A stretch of DNA of 64,000 nt, taken from the NCBI GenBank assembly GCA_026706895.1, contig JAPOXW010000029.1, positions 61,475 to 125,474 on the forward strand, in the 5' to 3' direction. Of the stretch, positions 8,676-18,235 are shown piece after piece. The first letter of the stretch is position 1; every line of letters starts with the position of its first letter. The position numbers and the translations under genes were made by a program. A model generated the notes under the pieces. The model saw only the letters and a program-made list of their open reading frames with translations. It did no database searches and had not been told where the DNA came from. Source of the DNA: Gammaproteobacteria bacterium. Its GTDB lineage: Bacteria > Pseudomonadota > Gammaproteobacteria > Poriferisulfidales > Poriferisulfidaceae.

Positions 8676-10181
8676 ATGAAACATTATGAGTTAGGGACTG
8701 TAGAAGACCTAAAAAATTCTACCCGATTAAAACGAGAGGGTTTTGATGAAAATTCTTTAAAAAGAAAACGCCCCTCACCGATCGAACCGGTACAGAATGT
8801 CATGGATTTGGCCGATGATATTAACAGCAAGAAATATGATGCCGTAATTGTTGGAAGTGGTCCGGGAGGATCAGCTGTTGCAAGAGAACTGGCAAGGGCA
8901 GGAAAAAAAGTAGTTGTACTGGAGTATGGGAAAGATCATCGAAGTAAATGGTATTACGGAACTGTCGCAGGACCTTTTATCTACACCGAAAAGCGTGGCT
9001 TTTTAAAATCTAAGGAAGGAGTAACAATTGTCCGCCCGATGCTTACTGGGGGGGCAACCAACATGTTTGCAAGTGCTGCTTCAGGCCCTCCATCTTGGTG
9101 GTTTGATAAAACGGGTGTAGATATAGAGTCTGAAGTTAACGAAACCATTGATGAACTTCGGATTGAGGCGTTACCTGAAGAACTCACTGGCGCTGCATCA
9201 CAACGTATTGGAGAAGCAGGCAGAGATCTAGGCATGGACTGGGTGCCCCAAACAAAATTCATTCATCCAACGCGGTGTTACTCTGAATTAGATTGCGGCG
9301 ACAAATGCATGTTTGGTTGTCGATGTGGAGGCAAGTGGACTGCAAATGAATATTTGGATCAAGCTATTGAGGCCGGTGCGTCCGTTATTACCGAGTGTAA
9401 CGTTCATAATGTTGAGATTGAAGATGGCGTAGCAACCGGAGTATATGCTGAAGTACACGGGAAAAGATTCAGACTGAATGGCCAGGTCGTTATTGTTTGT
9501 GCCGGAGGAATTGGCACACCTAGAATTTTACAAAATTCAGGCATCCATAATGCTGGAGATGCACTGGGTGTAGATACTACATTTGTTGTATATGGTGTCA
9601 TCAAAGAGAAAGGAAATACTGGTGATCCACCTATGACGATCAGCTATTGTGACGATGAGAATGGTTTGATGTATTCGACACTCACTCAGCCATTTGGGCT
9701 ATTTGCGCTTACTCAATATTACAAAGGTTGGAGGCATTTAAAGAAAGTGCCCAAGTTTCCGCGCATGCTAGGAATTATGGTTAAGATAAAAGAAGGTCTT
9801 AAAGGCTATGTGGCACCGGATGGACAGATCAGTATGCCTTTGCTGCATGATGATTTCCTCCGGGCAAACATTGGGTTCAGTACTAGCAAAAGTATTCTTA
9901 TGAAAGCGGGATGTGATCCAAATACTATTTTTTGGAACCCCCCAAGAGGAACACATCCATGTGCAACAGTACGGATAGGTGATCACTTGGATTCCGATCT
10001 AAAAACTCTTGCATTTGATAACTTATATGTCTCGGATGCGAGCACTTTCCCATTACCCCTAGTACGTCCTCCGACACTTACAATTATTGGGCAAAGCAAG
10101 AGGTTGGCAAAGCATCTTATTGGAACCAAACTCAAAGACACTCAAATTCAGAAAGAGGAAAATGTGGCATTGGCACAATAG
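8676..10181 (+). CDS. GMC-family FAD-dependent alcohol oxidoreductase
   Basis: This 501-residue glucose-methanol-choline oxidoreductase probably oxidises an alcohol to an aldehyde or ketone. The FAD-binding motif VIVGSGPGGSAVARELARAG is at about 58-73. A cysteine cluster (DCGDKCMFGCRCGGK) sits mid-protein as in long-chain alcohol oxidase-like members. The C-terminal active-site block has GTHPCATVRIG with the expected histidine and NLYVSDASTFPLPL, then PPTLTIIGQSKRLA. No signal peptide is seen, so it is cytoplasmic or peripheral. Next to an acylating aldehyde dehydrogenase it suggests an alcohol to aldehyde to acyl-CoA sequence. The substrate is unknown; a 2-hydroxyalkyl-CoM is a reasonable guess. 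Confidence 0.85.
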   Translation: MKHYELGTVEDLKNSTRLKREGFDENSLKRKRPSPIEPVQNVMDLADDINSKKYDAVIVGSGPGGSAVARELARAGKKVVVLEYGKDHRSKWYYGTVAGPFIYTEKRGFLKSKEGVTIVRPMLTGGATNMFASAASGPPSWWFDKTGVDIESEVNETIDELRIEALPEELTGAASQRIGEAGRDLGMDWVPQTKFIHPTRCYSELDCGDKCMFGCRCGGKWTANEYLDQAIEAGASVITECNVHNVEIEDGVATGVYAEVHGKRFRLNGQVVIVCAGGIGTPRILQNSGIHNAGDALGVDTTFVVYGVIKEKGNTGDPPMTISYCDDENGLMYSTLTQPFGLFALTQYYKGWRHLKKVPKFPRMLGIMVKIKEGLKGYVAPDGQISMPLLHDDFLRANIGFSTSKSILMKAGCDPNTIFWNPPRGTHPCATVRIGDHLDSDLKTLAFDNLYVSDASTFPLPLVRPPTLTIIGQSKRLAKHLIGTKLKDTQIQKEENVALAQ

Positions 10182-10228
10182 AAAATGCATGCAATTTTTT
10201 GTGCATTAAATAATTTGCAAAAAGAAAA

Positions 10229-10891
10229 TTGGAAGAACTAGAATTAATCAGCTTAAAACTATGTCCCTTTGTACAAAGGGCGGTGATAGTTTTAAATCAT
10301 AAAAACATAAATTATAAAATCACTAATGTGGACTTGGAGAATCCACCAGGCTGGTTTAATAAAATCTCACCATTAAAAAAAGTTCCGCTTCTAAAGATAG
10401 GTGAAAAAGATATCCTGTTTGAATCAGCGGTTATCTGCGAGTACATAGATGATGTTACGCCAATCAAGTTACGGCCAGAAAACCCGCTCCAGTTGGCACA
10501 CAATCGTGCATGGATTGAATTTGGGTCTACATGCATCGTAGATCAGTACATGCTGCTTTTAAAAAAAACAGAAAAAGAGTTTAAAGAGCAAGCTGATCAA
10601 ATCATTAGTAAACTGCATTTGGTAGAGAATACTTTGAATAATCAGCCATTTTTTAATGGAGAGCAATTCTCGCTTGTAGATGCCGCATATGCTCCATTAC
10701 TGATACGATATGAAATCATAAATAATATTGTTCCAATATTTAATTCTCAGAGCTTTAAAAAGCTTTCAAGCTGGTCAGATACGATTCTTGGGTCAAGCGC
10801 TGTACAAGAATCAATAGAATCAGATTTCCTCACCCAGTATAAAGATAAAATTACAGGCTTCGACGGATACTTGTCATCCCATATTAGCTAG
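10229..10891 (+). CDS. Glutathione S-transferase family protein, Cys-type active site
   Basis: This 220-residue GST starts at TTG and has an N-terminal thioredoxin fold with KLCPFVQRAV (Cys12). KKVPLLKIGEKDILFESAVICEYID (the cis-Pro and ES glutathione-binding motif) and a helical C-terminal domain follow. A cysteine at the active site is typical of omega/beta-etherase-like GSTs, which use glutathione reductively, for example to open thioethers or mixed disulfides. In this operon it might release CoM from a thioether intermediate; this is inference. The upstream 47 bp holds an AATGCA...TGCATT inverted repeat around a T-run. The Shine-Dalgarno is weak (AAAGAAA). Confidence 0.82.
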   Translation: MEELELISLKLCPFVQRAVIVLNHKNINYKITNVDLENPPGWFNKISPLKKVPLLKIGEKDILFESAVICEYIDDVTPIKLRPENPLQLAHNRAWIEFGSTCIVDQYMLLLKKTEKEFKEQADQIISKLHLVENTLNNQPFFNGEQFSLVDAAYAPLLIRYEIINNIVPIFNSQSFKKLSSWSDTILGSSAVQESIESDFLTQYKDKITGFDGYLSSHIS

Positions 10892-10920
10892 AAAAACTCT
10901 ACTCTAAAAAACTTTCTTTT

Positions 10921-12060
10921 GTGAATTTACTTGCATCTAGGTCTGCAGTTTATGCTGCATTGATATTGGCCATAGGAATGGGTTTTGGACGTTTTTGTTT
11001 TACAGGCATTTTTCCTGTAATGGTAGATGAAGGATCGTTGACACTAGCTGGGGGCGCCTATGCGGCATCTGCAAGCTACGCAGGATATTTGCTTGGTGCG
11101 TTGTTAGCCATTAATACGCACCCTAATGACTCGTTTAAGCTGTGTCTTTATTCGATTTTAGGTACCGCATTGACAATTGCGTTTTTGGCTGTGTACCAAA
11201 ACGTGTGGTTTTTGATTGTCATGCGTGGCCTTTCAGGTGTATTCAGCGCCACTGCAATGGTTGGCGCCTCATCATGGTTATTGCAGTACAAAGGGGATAA
11301 TCGTGCTTCGCCAGTTTTACACGCAGGTATTGGGTTTGGAATTTTAATTTCGGCAGAATTTATCGCTATAGGTCAGTACTTTGGATTTAGTAGTGCGACA
11401 TTATGGTTCTTGCTAGGCGGAGCGGGTTTGCTAATTGGGATACCTTGTATTTTGCTGATGAAAATGGATTCAGTGGGAAAGACCGTAGACCAAATCTATA
11501 CAGGCATTCACAGTGCAGAAGTATTTGATAAGTGGAAACTGGTTTTAATTTATGGATTAGCAGGGTTTGGTTATATCATTACCGCCACTTACCTTCCCTT
11601 GATAATCAAGGATGACTTGGGCATTGGAATCGGTATTCACATATGGGCAGTGTTTGGATTAGGAGCGATGCTCTCATGTTTTTTTTGGCATGGGGTTCAA
11701 GCTAAACTGGGCTCAAGAAATTCGTTATTTGTTAATTTAATTATCCAATCGATCGGTGTAGCGCTTCCAGTATTCAGTCAAACATTATCCAGTTATTTGT
11801 GTAGTGCGCTCTTGGTTGGTGGCACATTTATGGGATTTGTCACTATTGCTAAATCAATAGCACTGCAAATATCTCATGAAGCACGAGGCAACCTCATGGC
11901 AATCATGACTGCTTCATTTGGAATAGGCCAGATTGCGGGTCCGCTGGTTGCCAACGAGACCTATGATGTGAGCAAATCGTTTTCTTTGTCTTTTCTCATG
12001 GCAAGTATGGCGCTAATTATTGCAGCCGTAATCTCTGTAAAAGCTAACAGGAAAATTTGA
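10921..12060 (+). CDS. MFS transporter, YbfB/YjiJ family
   Basis: This 379-residue inner-membrane protein has about 12 hydrophobic segments and begins at GTG. The N-terminal LILAIGMGFGRFCFTGIFPVM and the ASASYAGYLLGALLA block match the YbfB/YjiJ family of major-facilitator transporters. It is the last gene of the CoM-type operon, 29 bp after the GST, and could import the substrate or export a sulfonate/CoM product. The stop codon lies 14 bp from the 3' end of the tRNA-Leu gene on the other strand, so the island boundary must be in that short gap. AT-rich codon use matches the rest of the island. Confidence 0.85.
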   Translation: MNLLASRSAVYAALILAIGMGFGRFCFTGIFPVMVDEGSLTLAGGAYAASASYAGYLLGALLAINTHPNDSFKLCLYSILGTALTIAFLAVYQNVWFLIVMRGLSGVFSATAMVGASSWLLQYKGDNRASPVLHAGIGFGILISAEFIAIGQYFGFSSATLWFLLGGAGLLIGIPCILLMKMDSVGKTVDQIYTGIHSAEVFDKWKLVLIYGLAGFGYIITATYLPLIIKDDLGIGIGIHIWAVFGLGAMLSCFFWHGVQAKLGSRNSLFVNLIIQSIGVALPVFSQTLSSYLCSALLVGGTFMGFVTIAKSIALQISHEARGNLMAIMTASFGIGQIAGPLVANETYDVSKSFSLSFLMASMALIIAAVISVKANRKI

Positions 12061-12074
12061 TTAAACAGTTCAAA

Positions 12075-12160
12075 TGGTGCCGATGGCCGGACTCGAACCG
12101 GCACGGCTTTCGCCACTGCCCCCTCAAGACAGCGTGTCTACCAAATTCCACCACATCGGC
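12075..12160 (-). tRNA. tRNA-Leu (GAG)
   Basis: The minus strand folds as an 86-nt leucine tRNA. The 5' GCCGATG pairs with the 3' CATCGGC, followed by discriminator A and an encoded CCA. The D-arm has GGTAGACAC, the anticodon loop TTGAGGG gives anticodon GAG, and there is a long variable arm and the T-loop GGTTCGAGTCC. It lies 35 bp downstream of secG, a common arrangement. Its 3' end faces the AT-rich CoM island. Confidence 0.95.
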
Positions 12161-12195
12161 ATCCGTCCTGCCATTATCACAAAACGCGCCAAATC

Positions 12196-12564
12196 TTACT
12201 CAGGAATTTCTCCGGCTGGATCCAATCCCAGTTCAGATTCCGAAATAACCGGCTGTTCCGGGATGTTTGGTTCAGGAAGAGCCTGTTCGGCTTCCGGTGT
12301 AGCAATCCGCCCCATGAGACTTTGCTCGGGCGGCGCGGTTTTGACGATCCACGCCAGTGCCAGGCAGTTGATAAAAAACAATGCGACCACGACGGCGGTG
12401 ACCCGGCTGAGAAAGGTTGCACTTCCGCGTGCGCCGAAAACGGAACCGGAGGCGCCGCCACCGAATGCTGCGCCGGTATCCGCGCCCCGGCCGTGCTGCA
12501 GCAGCACTAAGCCAACGATGCTCAGCGACAGCAGGATCGCGGTGATGAGAAGGACGGTGTACAT
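12196..12564 (-). CDS. secG: Preprotein translocase subunit SecG
   Basis: SecG joins SecY and SecE in the Sec translocon of the inner membrane. The 122-residue protein has two transmembrane segments (about 3-23 and 52-72) separated by the Gly-rich cytoplasmic loop LLQHGRGADTGAAFGGGASG, followed by SVFGARGSATFLSRVTA. These features are diagnostic. The C terminus is a longer acidic/proline-rich tail than in E. coli SecG. It follows tpiA by 4 bp and precedes tRNA-Leu, so all three are probably cotranscribed. Confidence 0.95.
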   Translation of the reverse strand: MYTVLLITAILLSLSIVGLVLLQHGRGADTGAAFGGGASGSVFGARGSATFLSRVTAVVVALFFINCLALAWIVKTAPPEQSLMGRIATPEAEQALPEPNIPEQPVISESELGLDPAGEIPE

Positions 12565-12568
12565 GCGC

Positions 12569-13342
12569 TTATTTTCGCACGGCCTGACAGATGGACAGGA
12601 ATTCGTCGGCCTTCAGGGAGGCGCCGCCGACCAGGCCGCCGTCGATATCCGGCATGGAGAACAATTCCGATGCGTTGGCCGCCTTGACGCTGCCGCCGTA
12701 CAGCACGACCGTGTCCTGCGCGGCGGTTCCGAACTCCTGCTCCAAGTGCGTCCGGATGGCGGCGTGCACTTCCTGCGCCATGTCCGGGGTGGCCGCGACG
12801 CCGGTGCCGATGGCCCAGACCGGTTCGTAGGCGATCAGCGCGCGCGGGAATGCGTCCGGGAAGCTTCGGGCTGGCTGCAGTTGCCTGTGAATTACATCTA
12901 GGGTCCGTCCTGCTTCGCGCTCCTCCAGGGTTTCCCCGACGCACAGGATCGCCCGGGGTGCGTCCGGGTCGCCTTGTTGCGTTGACTGGTGCAGGAGGGC
13001 GAACTTCCGCTCGATCAGTTCGTCGGATTCGCCGTACACGTGACGGCGTTCGGAGTGCCCGATGATGGCGTGCGAGCAACCCAGTTCGGCCAGCATGGCC
13101 ACGGAGACTTCGCCGGTGAAGGCGCCCTCGGGTTGGTCGCAGACGTTCTGCGCGCCGACCTGGACCGGGCTTTCTGCAGTCTCTTCAAGGACGTCAAGCA
13201 GATGGACGAACGGAGGGCAGAGCAAAACCTCCAGGCCGGTTGCGTCCCCGACGCCTTGTACGACGGCACGGGCCAACGCCCGGGCGGTGTCCCGGGAGCC
13301 GTGCATTTTCCAGTTGCCGGCGACGACGGTTGGTCGGGCCAT
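12569..13342 (-). CDS. tpiA: Triosephosphate isomerase
   Basis: TpiA interconverts dihydroxyacetone phosphate and glyceraldehyde 3-phosphate. At 257 residues it has normal length. It shows the active-site lysine in NWKMHG, the catalytic histidine in IIGHSERR, the catalytic glutamate in IAYEPVWAIGTG and the phosphate-binding LYGGSVKAAN and GGLVGGASL. ATG 13342 is preferred over an adjacent TTG at 13345. It is 4 bp upstream of secG and 59 bp downstream of glmM. Confidence 0.96.
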   Translation of the reverse strand: MARPTVVAGNWKMHGSRDTARALARAVVQGVGDATGLEVLLCPPFVHLLDVLEETAESPVQVGAQNVCDQPEGAFTGEVSVAMLAELGCSHAIIGHSERRHVYGESDELIERKFALLHQSTQQGDPDAPRAILCVGETLEEREAGRTLDVIHRQLQPARSFPDAFPRALIAYEPVWAIGTGVAATPDMAQEVHAAIRTHLEQEFGTAAQDTVVLYGGSVKAANASELFSMPDIDGGLVGGASLKADEFLSICQAVRK

Positions 13343-13401
13343 CAAAGAAGATCCGGTGGTTATCAGGGAGTAATGCGGAGGGGCATTATAAAGGGCGGCC
13401 T

Positions 13402-14733
13402 TCAGGCGCCCGTGTCGATCGAGTTGGCGATAGATTGCGCGAGGGATTCGACCCTTCCGTGATCTTCTCCCTCCACCATGACACGCAACACCGGCTCTGT
13501 CCCGGAGGGACGCAGGAGAACCCGACCTTGCTCGCCCAGTTCATTGCGCGCATTCTGCACGGCCGCATCCGTGGCCGGGCCGGGCGTACGGTCGCGTGGG
13601 CAACGTACATTGATCATGGTCTGTGGATACTTCCGCAGGTCCGAACGCGCGTGGCACAAGGGTTGGCCGAGAATATGCAACGCTTCCAGCGTCTGCAGCG
13701 CCGCAACCATCGCGTCGCCGGTACAGGCCCGGTCGCGGCAGATGATGTGACCGGAGGTCTCTCCGCCGAGTTGCCAGCCGCGGACCAGCAGCAATTCCTG
13801 GACATAGCGGTCGCCGACCGCAGCCCGCTCGAACGGAATCTCCAGGGCAGCCAGTGCTTTCTCCAAGCCCAGATTGCTCATTTGGGTGCCGGCCACGCCG
13901 CCGTTCAGAGTGCCCTGAATTTGCCTGGCGCGGGCGATGACGTACAAGAGATCGTCCCCGTCCACGATTCCGCCGTCCTCGTCGACCATGATCAGTCGGT
14001 CGCCATCGCCATCCACGGCCAGTCCGAGGCTAGCACCGTGCTCACGGGTTTGGGCGCGGACATATTCCGGGCAGGTCGCGCCACAACCGTCGTTGATGTT
14101 CGTCCCGTTAGGTTCCACGCCGACGGCAACCACGTCTGCTCCCAGTTCCTCGAACAGTTTCGGCGCAAGCTGGTAAGCGGCTCCGTGCGCACAGTCGACC
14201 AGCAGGCGCAGGCCGTCGAGGCGAAATCCCTCGGGCACGGTGCTCTTGCAAAAATCAAGGTAGCGGCGTCCGGCGTCGTTGATCCGACGAGCCTTGCCGG
14301 GCAGGGAACGGGGATCGATGTCCATCGGCTTCTCGAGTTCCGCTTCGATGCGATGCTCGATCTCATCGGGCAGTTTGGTGCCATCCGCGTCGAACAGCTT
14401 GATGCCGTTGTCGTAGTGCGGGTTGTGCGAGGCGCTGATGACGATGCCGGCGCAGGCATCCAGTTCCCGGGTCAATTGGGCGATGGCGGGGGTCGGCTGG
14501 GGACCCAACAGCAAGACATTGACGCCCGCCGCAGACAAACCGGCCTCCAGCGCAGACTCGAACATGTAGCCGGAGCGGCGGGTGTCCTTGCCGATCAGAA
14601 TTTGGGGAGTTTCAAATCCCTGCCCGAGCACGCGGCCGATGGCCCAGCCCAGGCGCAGCACGAAATCCGGCGTCATCGGGCTGATGCCGACTCGGCCCCG
14701 GATTCCGTCAGTTCCGAAATAGGTGCGGGACAT
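13402..14733 (-). CDS. glmM: Phosphoglucosamine mutase
   Basis: GlmM converts glucosamine 6-phosphate to glucosamine 1-phosphate for UDP-GlcNAc synthesis, feeding peptidoglycan and LPS. The 443-residue protein starts MSRTYFGTDGIRGRVG. It has the phosphoserine loop GIVISASHNPHYDNGIK, the metal-binding DGDGDR and the sugar-binding GETSGHI, with a C-terminal RPSGTEPVLRVMVEG. It lies 23 bp after ftsH. In most gammaproteobacteria folP sits between these two genes; it is absent here. Confidence 0.96.
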   Translation of the reverse strand: MSRTYFGTDGIRGRVGISPMTPDFVLRLGWAIGRVLGQGFETPQILIGKDTRRSGYMFESALEAGLSAAGVNVLLLGPQPTPAIAQLTRELDACAGIVISASHNPHYDNGIKLFDADGTKLPDEIEHRIEAELEKPMDIDPRSLPGKARRINDAGRRYLDFCKSTVPEGFRLDGLRLLVDCAHGAAYQLAPKLFEELGADVVAVGVEPNGTNINDGCGATCPEYVRAQTREHGASLGLAVDGDGDRLIMVDEDGGIVDGDDLLYVIARARQIQGTLNGGVAGTQMSNLGLEKALAALEIPFERAAVGDRYVQELLLVRGWQLGGETSGHIICRDRACTGDAMVAALQTLEALHILGQPLCHARSDLRKYPQTMINVRCPRDRTPGPATDAAVQNARNELGEQGRVLLRPSGTEPVLRVMVEGEDHGRVESLAQSIANSIDTGA

Positions 14734-14756
14734 GCGCGGTCAGCCGCGAATCGAAA

Positions 14757-16682
<1,926 letters not shown>

Positions 16683-16839
16683 ACGCGCTTGTCCCGGAAA
16701 CCTTGGCCTTTCAGCATACTAGGATAGCAGATGGCGCGGGAATTAAGGGTGCGCTCCGCTCCCATGACTAGATATGGGGGAGGAAGCGGGAGTTTCCAAG
16801 CCAAAAACCGTCTGATATTCCACTAGGACGGGCAAATTC

Positions 16840-16845
16840 TATAAT
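16840..16845 (+). promoter_or_regulatory. Candidate -10 box for lpxH
   Basis: A consensus TATAAT hexamer lies 18 bp upstream of the lpxH ATG in the ftsH/lpxH divergent intergenic region. No good -35 is evident at the normal distance (ATTCCA is the best at 17 bp). If used, the 5' leader would be only about 12 nt. Confidence 0.35.
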
Positions 16846-16863
16846 TCTCTCCAGAGAGTGCTG

Positions 16864-17589
16864 ATGAAGCCGTTCACCCTGTTCGTTTCCGATTTGCATC
16901 TGGATGCCAGCCGTCCGGCCCAGATGCAGGAATTCGTGCATTTTCTGAAGAGCGAGGCGCATCAGGCGCAGGCTCTGTACATCCTGGGTGACCTGTTCGA
17001 GTTCTGGATCGGCGACGATGACCCTGCTGAAGGGCTGGGCGAGGTGATCGGTGCGCTTCAGGAACTGACCGCGCAGGGCGTTTCCGTGAAATTCCTGCAC
17101 GGCAACCGGGATTTTCTCCTGGGAGCCTATTTTGCCCGCCGGACCGGGATCGAGATCCTGCCGGCCCGCCAGGTGGTTGACCTGCACGGCATTCCCACCT
17201 TGATCGAACACGGTGACCTGCTGTGTACGGATGATGTGGCCTACCAGCGTTATCGCCGGCGTATCCGCCATCCGGTCACGATGGCGCTGCTCGGGAACCT
17301 GCCTCGCTCGTGGAGGCTGAGAATGGGTCAGCGCCTGCGCCGGATCAGCGCCCAGGCGATCGCGGGGAAATCCCCGGAGATCATGGACGTGAACGAGGAG
17401 ACGGTTCGGCAGGTGATGCGCTCGGAAGGGGTGTACACGATGGTGCACGGGCATACGCACCGCCCGGCCATTCACGAATTCAAGGTGGACGAAATAGAGG
17501 CCGTGCGGGCCGTGCTGGGGGACTGGTACGAACAGGGTAGCTGGCTGGTGGCCGATGCCGACGGCCTGCACCCGCAATCGGTGGCTTAA
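16864..17589 (+). CDS. lpxH: UDP-2,3-diacylglucosamine diphosphatase LpxH
   Basis: LpxH cleaves UDP-2,3-diacylglucosamine to lipid X and UMP in lipid A synthesis at the inner-membrane face. The 241-residue protein shows the calcineurin-type metallophosphatase motifs FVSDLHLD, LGDLFEFWIGDDD, HGNRDFLL, EHGDLLCTDD and HGHTHRP. ATG 16864 (AGAGAG just upstream) is preferred over an in-frame GTG two codons earlier. It is the last core gene before the AT-rich defence island. Confidence 0.95.
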   Translation: MKPFTLFVSDLHLDASRPAQMQEFVHFLKSEAHQAQALYILGDLFEFWIGDDDPAEGLGEVIGALQELTAQGVSVKFLHGNRDFLLGAYFARRTGIEILPARQVVDLHGIPTLIEHGDLLCTDDVAYQRYRRRIRHPVTMALLGNLPRSWRLRMGQRLRRISAQAIAGKSPEIMDVNEETVRQVMRSEGVYTMVHGHTHRPAIHEFKVDEIEAVRAVLGDWYEQGSWLVADADGLHPQSVA

Positions 17590-17672
17590 CTTCGGCGGTG
17601 GCTGAACTGTACGCCAAGAATCCTAAAGAAATTAGGGCTTACGTTTTACGAATCTAGAAAAGGAGTGAAAAG

Positions 17673-17678
17673 TATAAT
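17673..17678 (+). promoter_or_regulatory. Candidate -10 box for the Thoeris pair
   Basis: A TATAAT hexamer 54 bp upstream of the TIR gene marks where base composition changes from GC-rich to AT-rich. No convincing -35 is visible at 16-18 bp, so this is a weak prediction. Confidence 0.3.
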
Positions 17679-17731
17679 AGCAACCGTTTTACTTCCTTTT
17701 ATTTTTCTGAACTGAAGGCAAGCCAACACTC

Positions 17732-18235
17732 ATGGCATATAGAAACAAAGTTTTCGTTTCATTTGATGGAGATAGCGATATTCATTATTACCGCTTGATG
17801 CGTGCATGGAAGCAGAATGATAGTACTCCTTTTAATTTCTACGATGCGCATGACATCAACTATGCGCGGGATACAAGCTCTGAAGGGACAATCAAATTAA
17901 AACTTGGCATTCGGTTGCAAAGTGCGAAAGTTTTTGTGTTGCTTGTAGGAGGGAAAACTCGATACCTATACAAATTCGTACGATGGGAAATTCAGCAAGC
18001 GATTTCACGAGGTCTTCCGATTATCGTTGTAAATCTTAATAATAAAAGATCGCGGGACTCTTTACGTTGTCCACCTATTGTTCGCGATGAACTAGCTATC
18101 CATATTCCTTTTAAATCCTCAATCCTCCAATATGCGCTTGAGAACTGGCCAGATAGGCACAATCAATTAAGGCGTCAACATGAAATAGGTCCGCGTTACT
18201 ACGTGGATAAAGTTTATGAACGTCTTGGATTGTAG
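17732..18235 (+). CDS. thsB: TIR-like protein (ThsB-type, Thoeris defence)
   Basis: This 167-residue single-domain protein has the ThsB/DUF1863 TIR-like fold: KVFVSFDGDSDIHYYRLM at the N terminus, then RLQSAKVFVLLVGGKT, and VRWEIQQAISRGLPIIVVNL. Glu86 is the likely catalytic glutamate. In Thoeris systems such proteins sense phage infection and make a nucleotide-derived signal. The next gene overlaps by 20 bp and encodes a two-TM plus macro-like protein, the partner expected for type II Thoeris, where the signal is reported to be histidine-ADP-ribose. Codon use is AT-rich, unlike neighbouring lpxH, which suggests transfer. Confidence 0.82.
   Translation: MAYRNKVFVSFDGDSDIHYYRLMRAWKQNDSTPFNFYDAHDINYARDTSSEGTIKLKLGIRLQSAKVFVLLVGGKTRYLYKFVRWEIQQAISRGLPIIVVNLNNKRSRDSLRCPPIVRDELAIHIPFKSSILQYALENWPDRHNQLRRQHEIGPRYYVDKVYERLGL

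Noticed and set aside
10182..10228. Intrinsic terminator between the GMC and GST genes
   Set aside because: The AATGCA/TGCATT stem is AT-rich with the T-run in its loop rather than after it.
1..12060. Archaeal (methanogen-type) CoM pathway or archaeal contig
   Set aside because: The sulfolactate dehydrogenase and sulfopyruvate decarboxylase genes of the archaeal route are absent, and the set matches the bacterial order instead.
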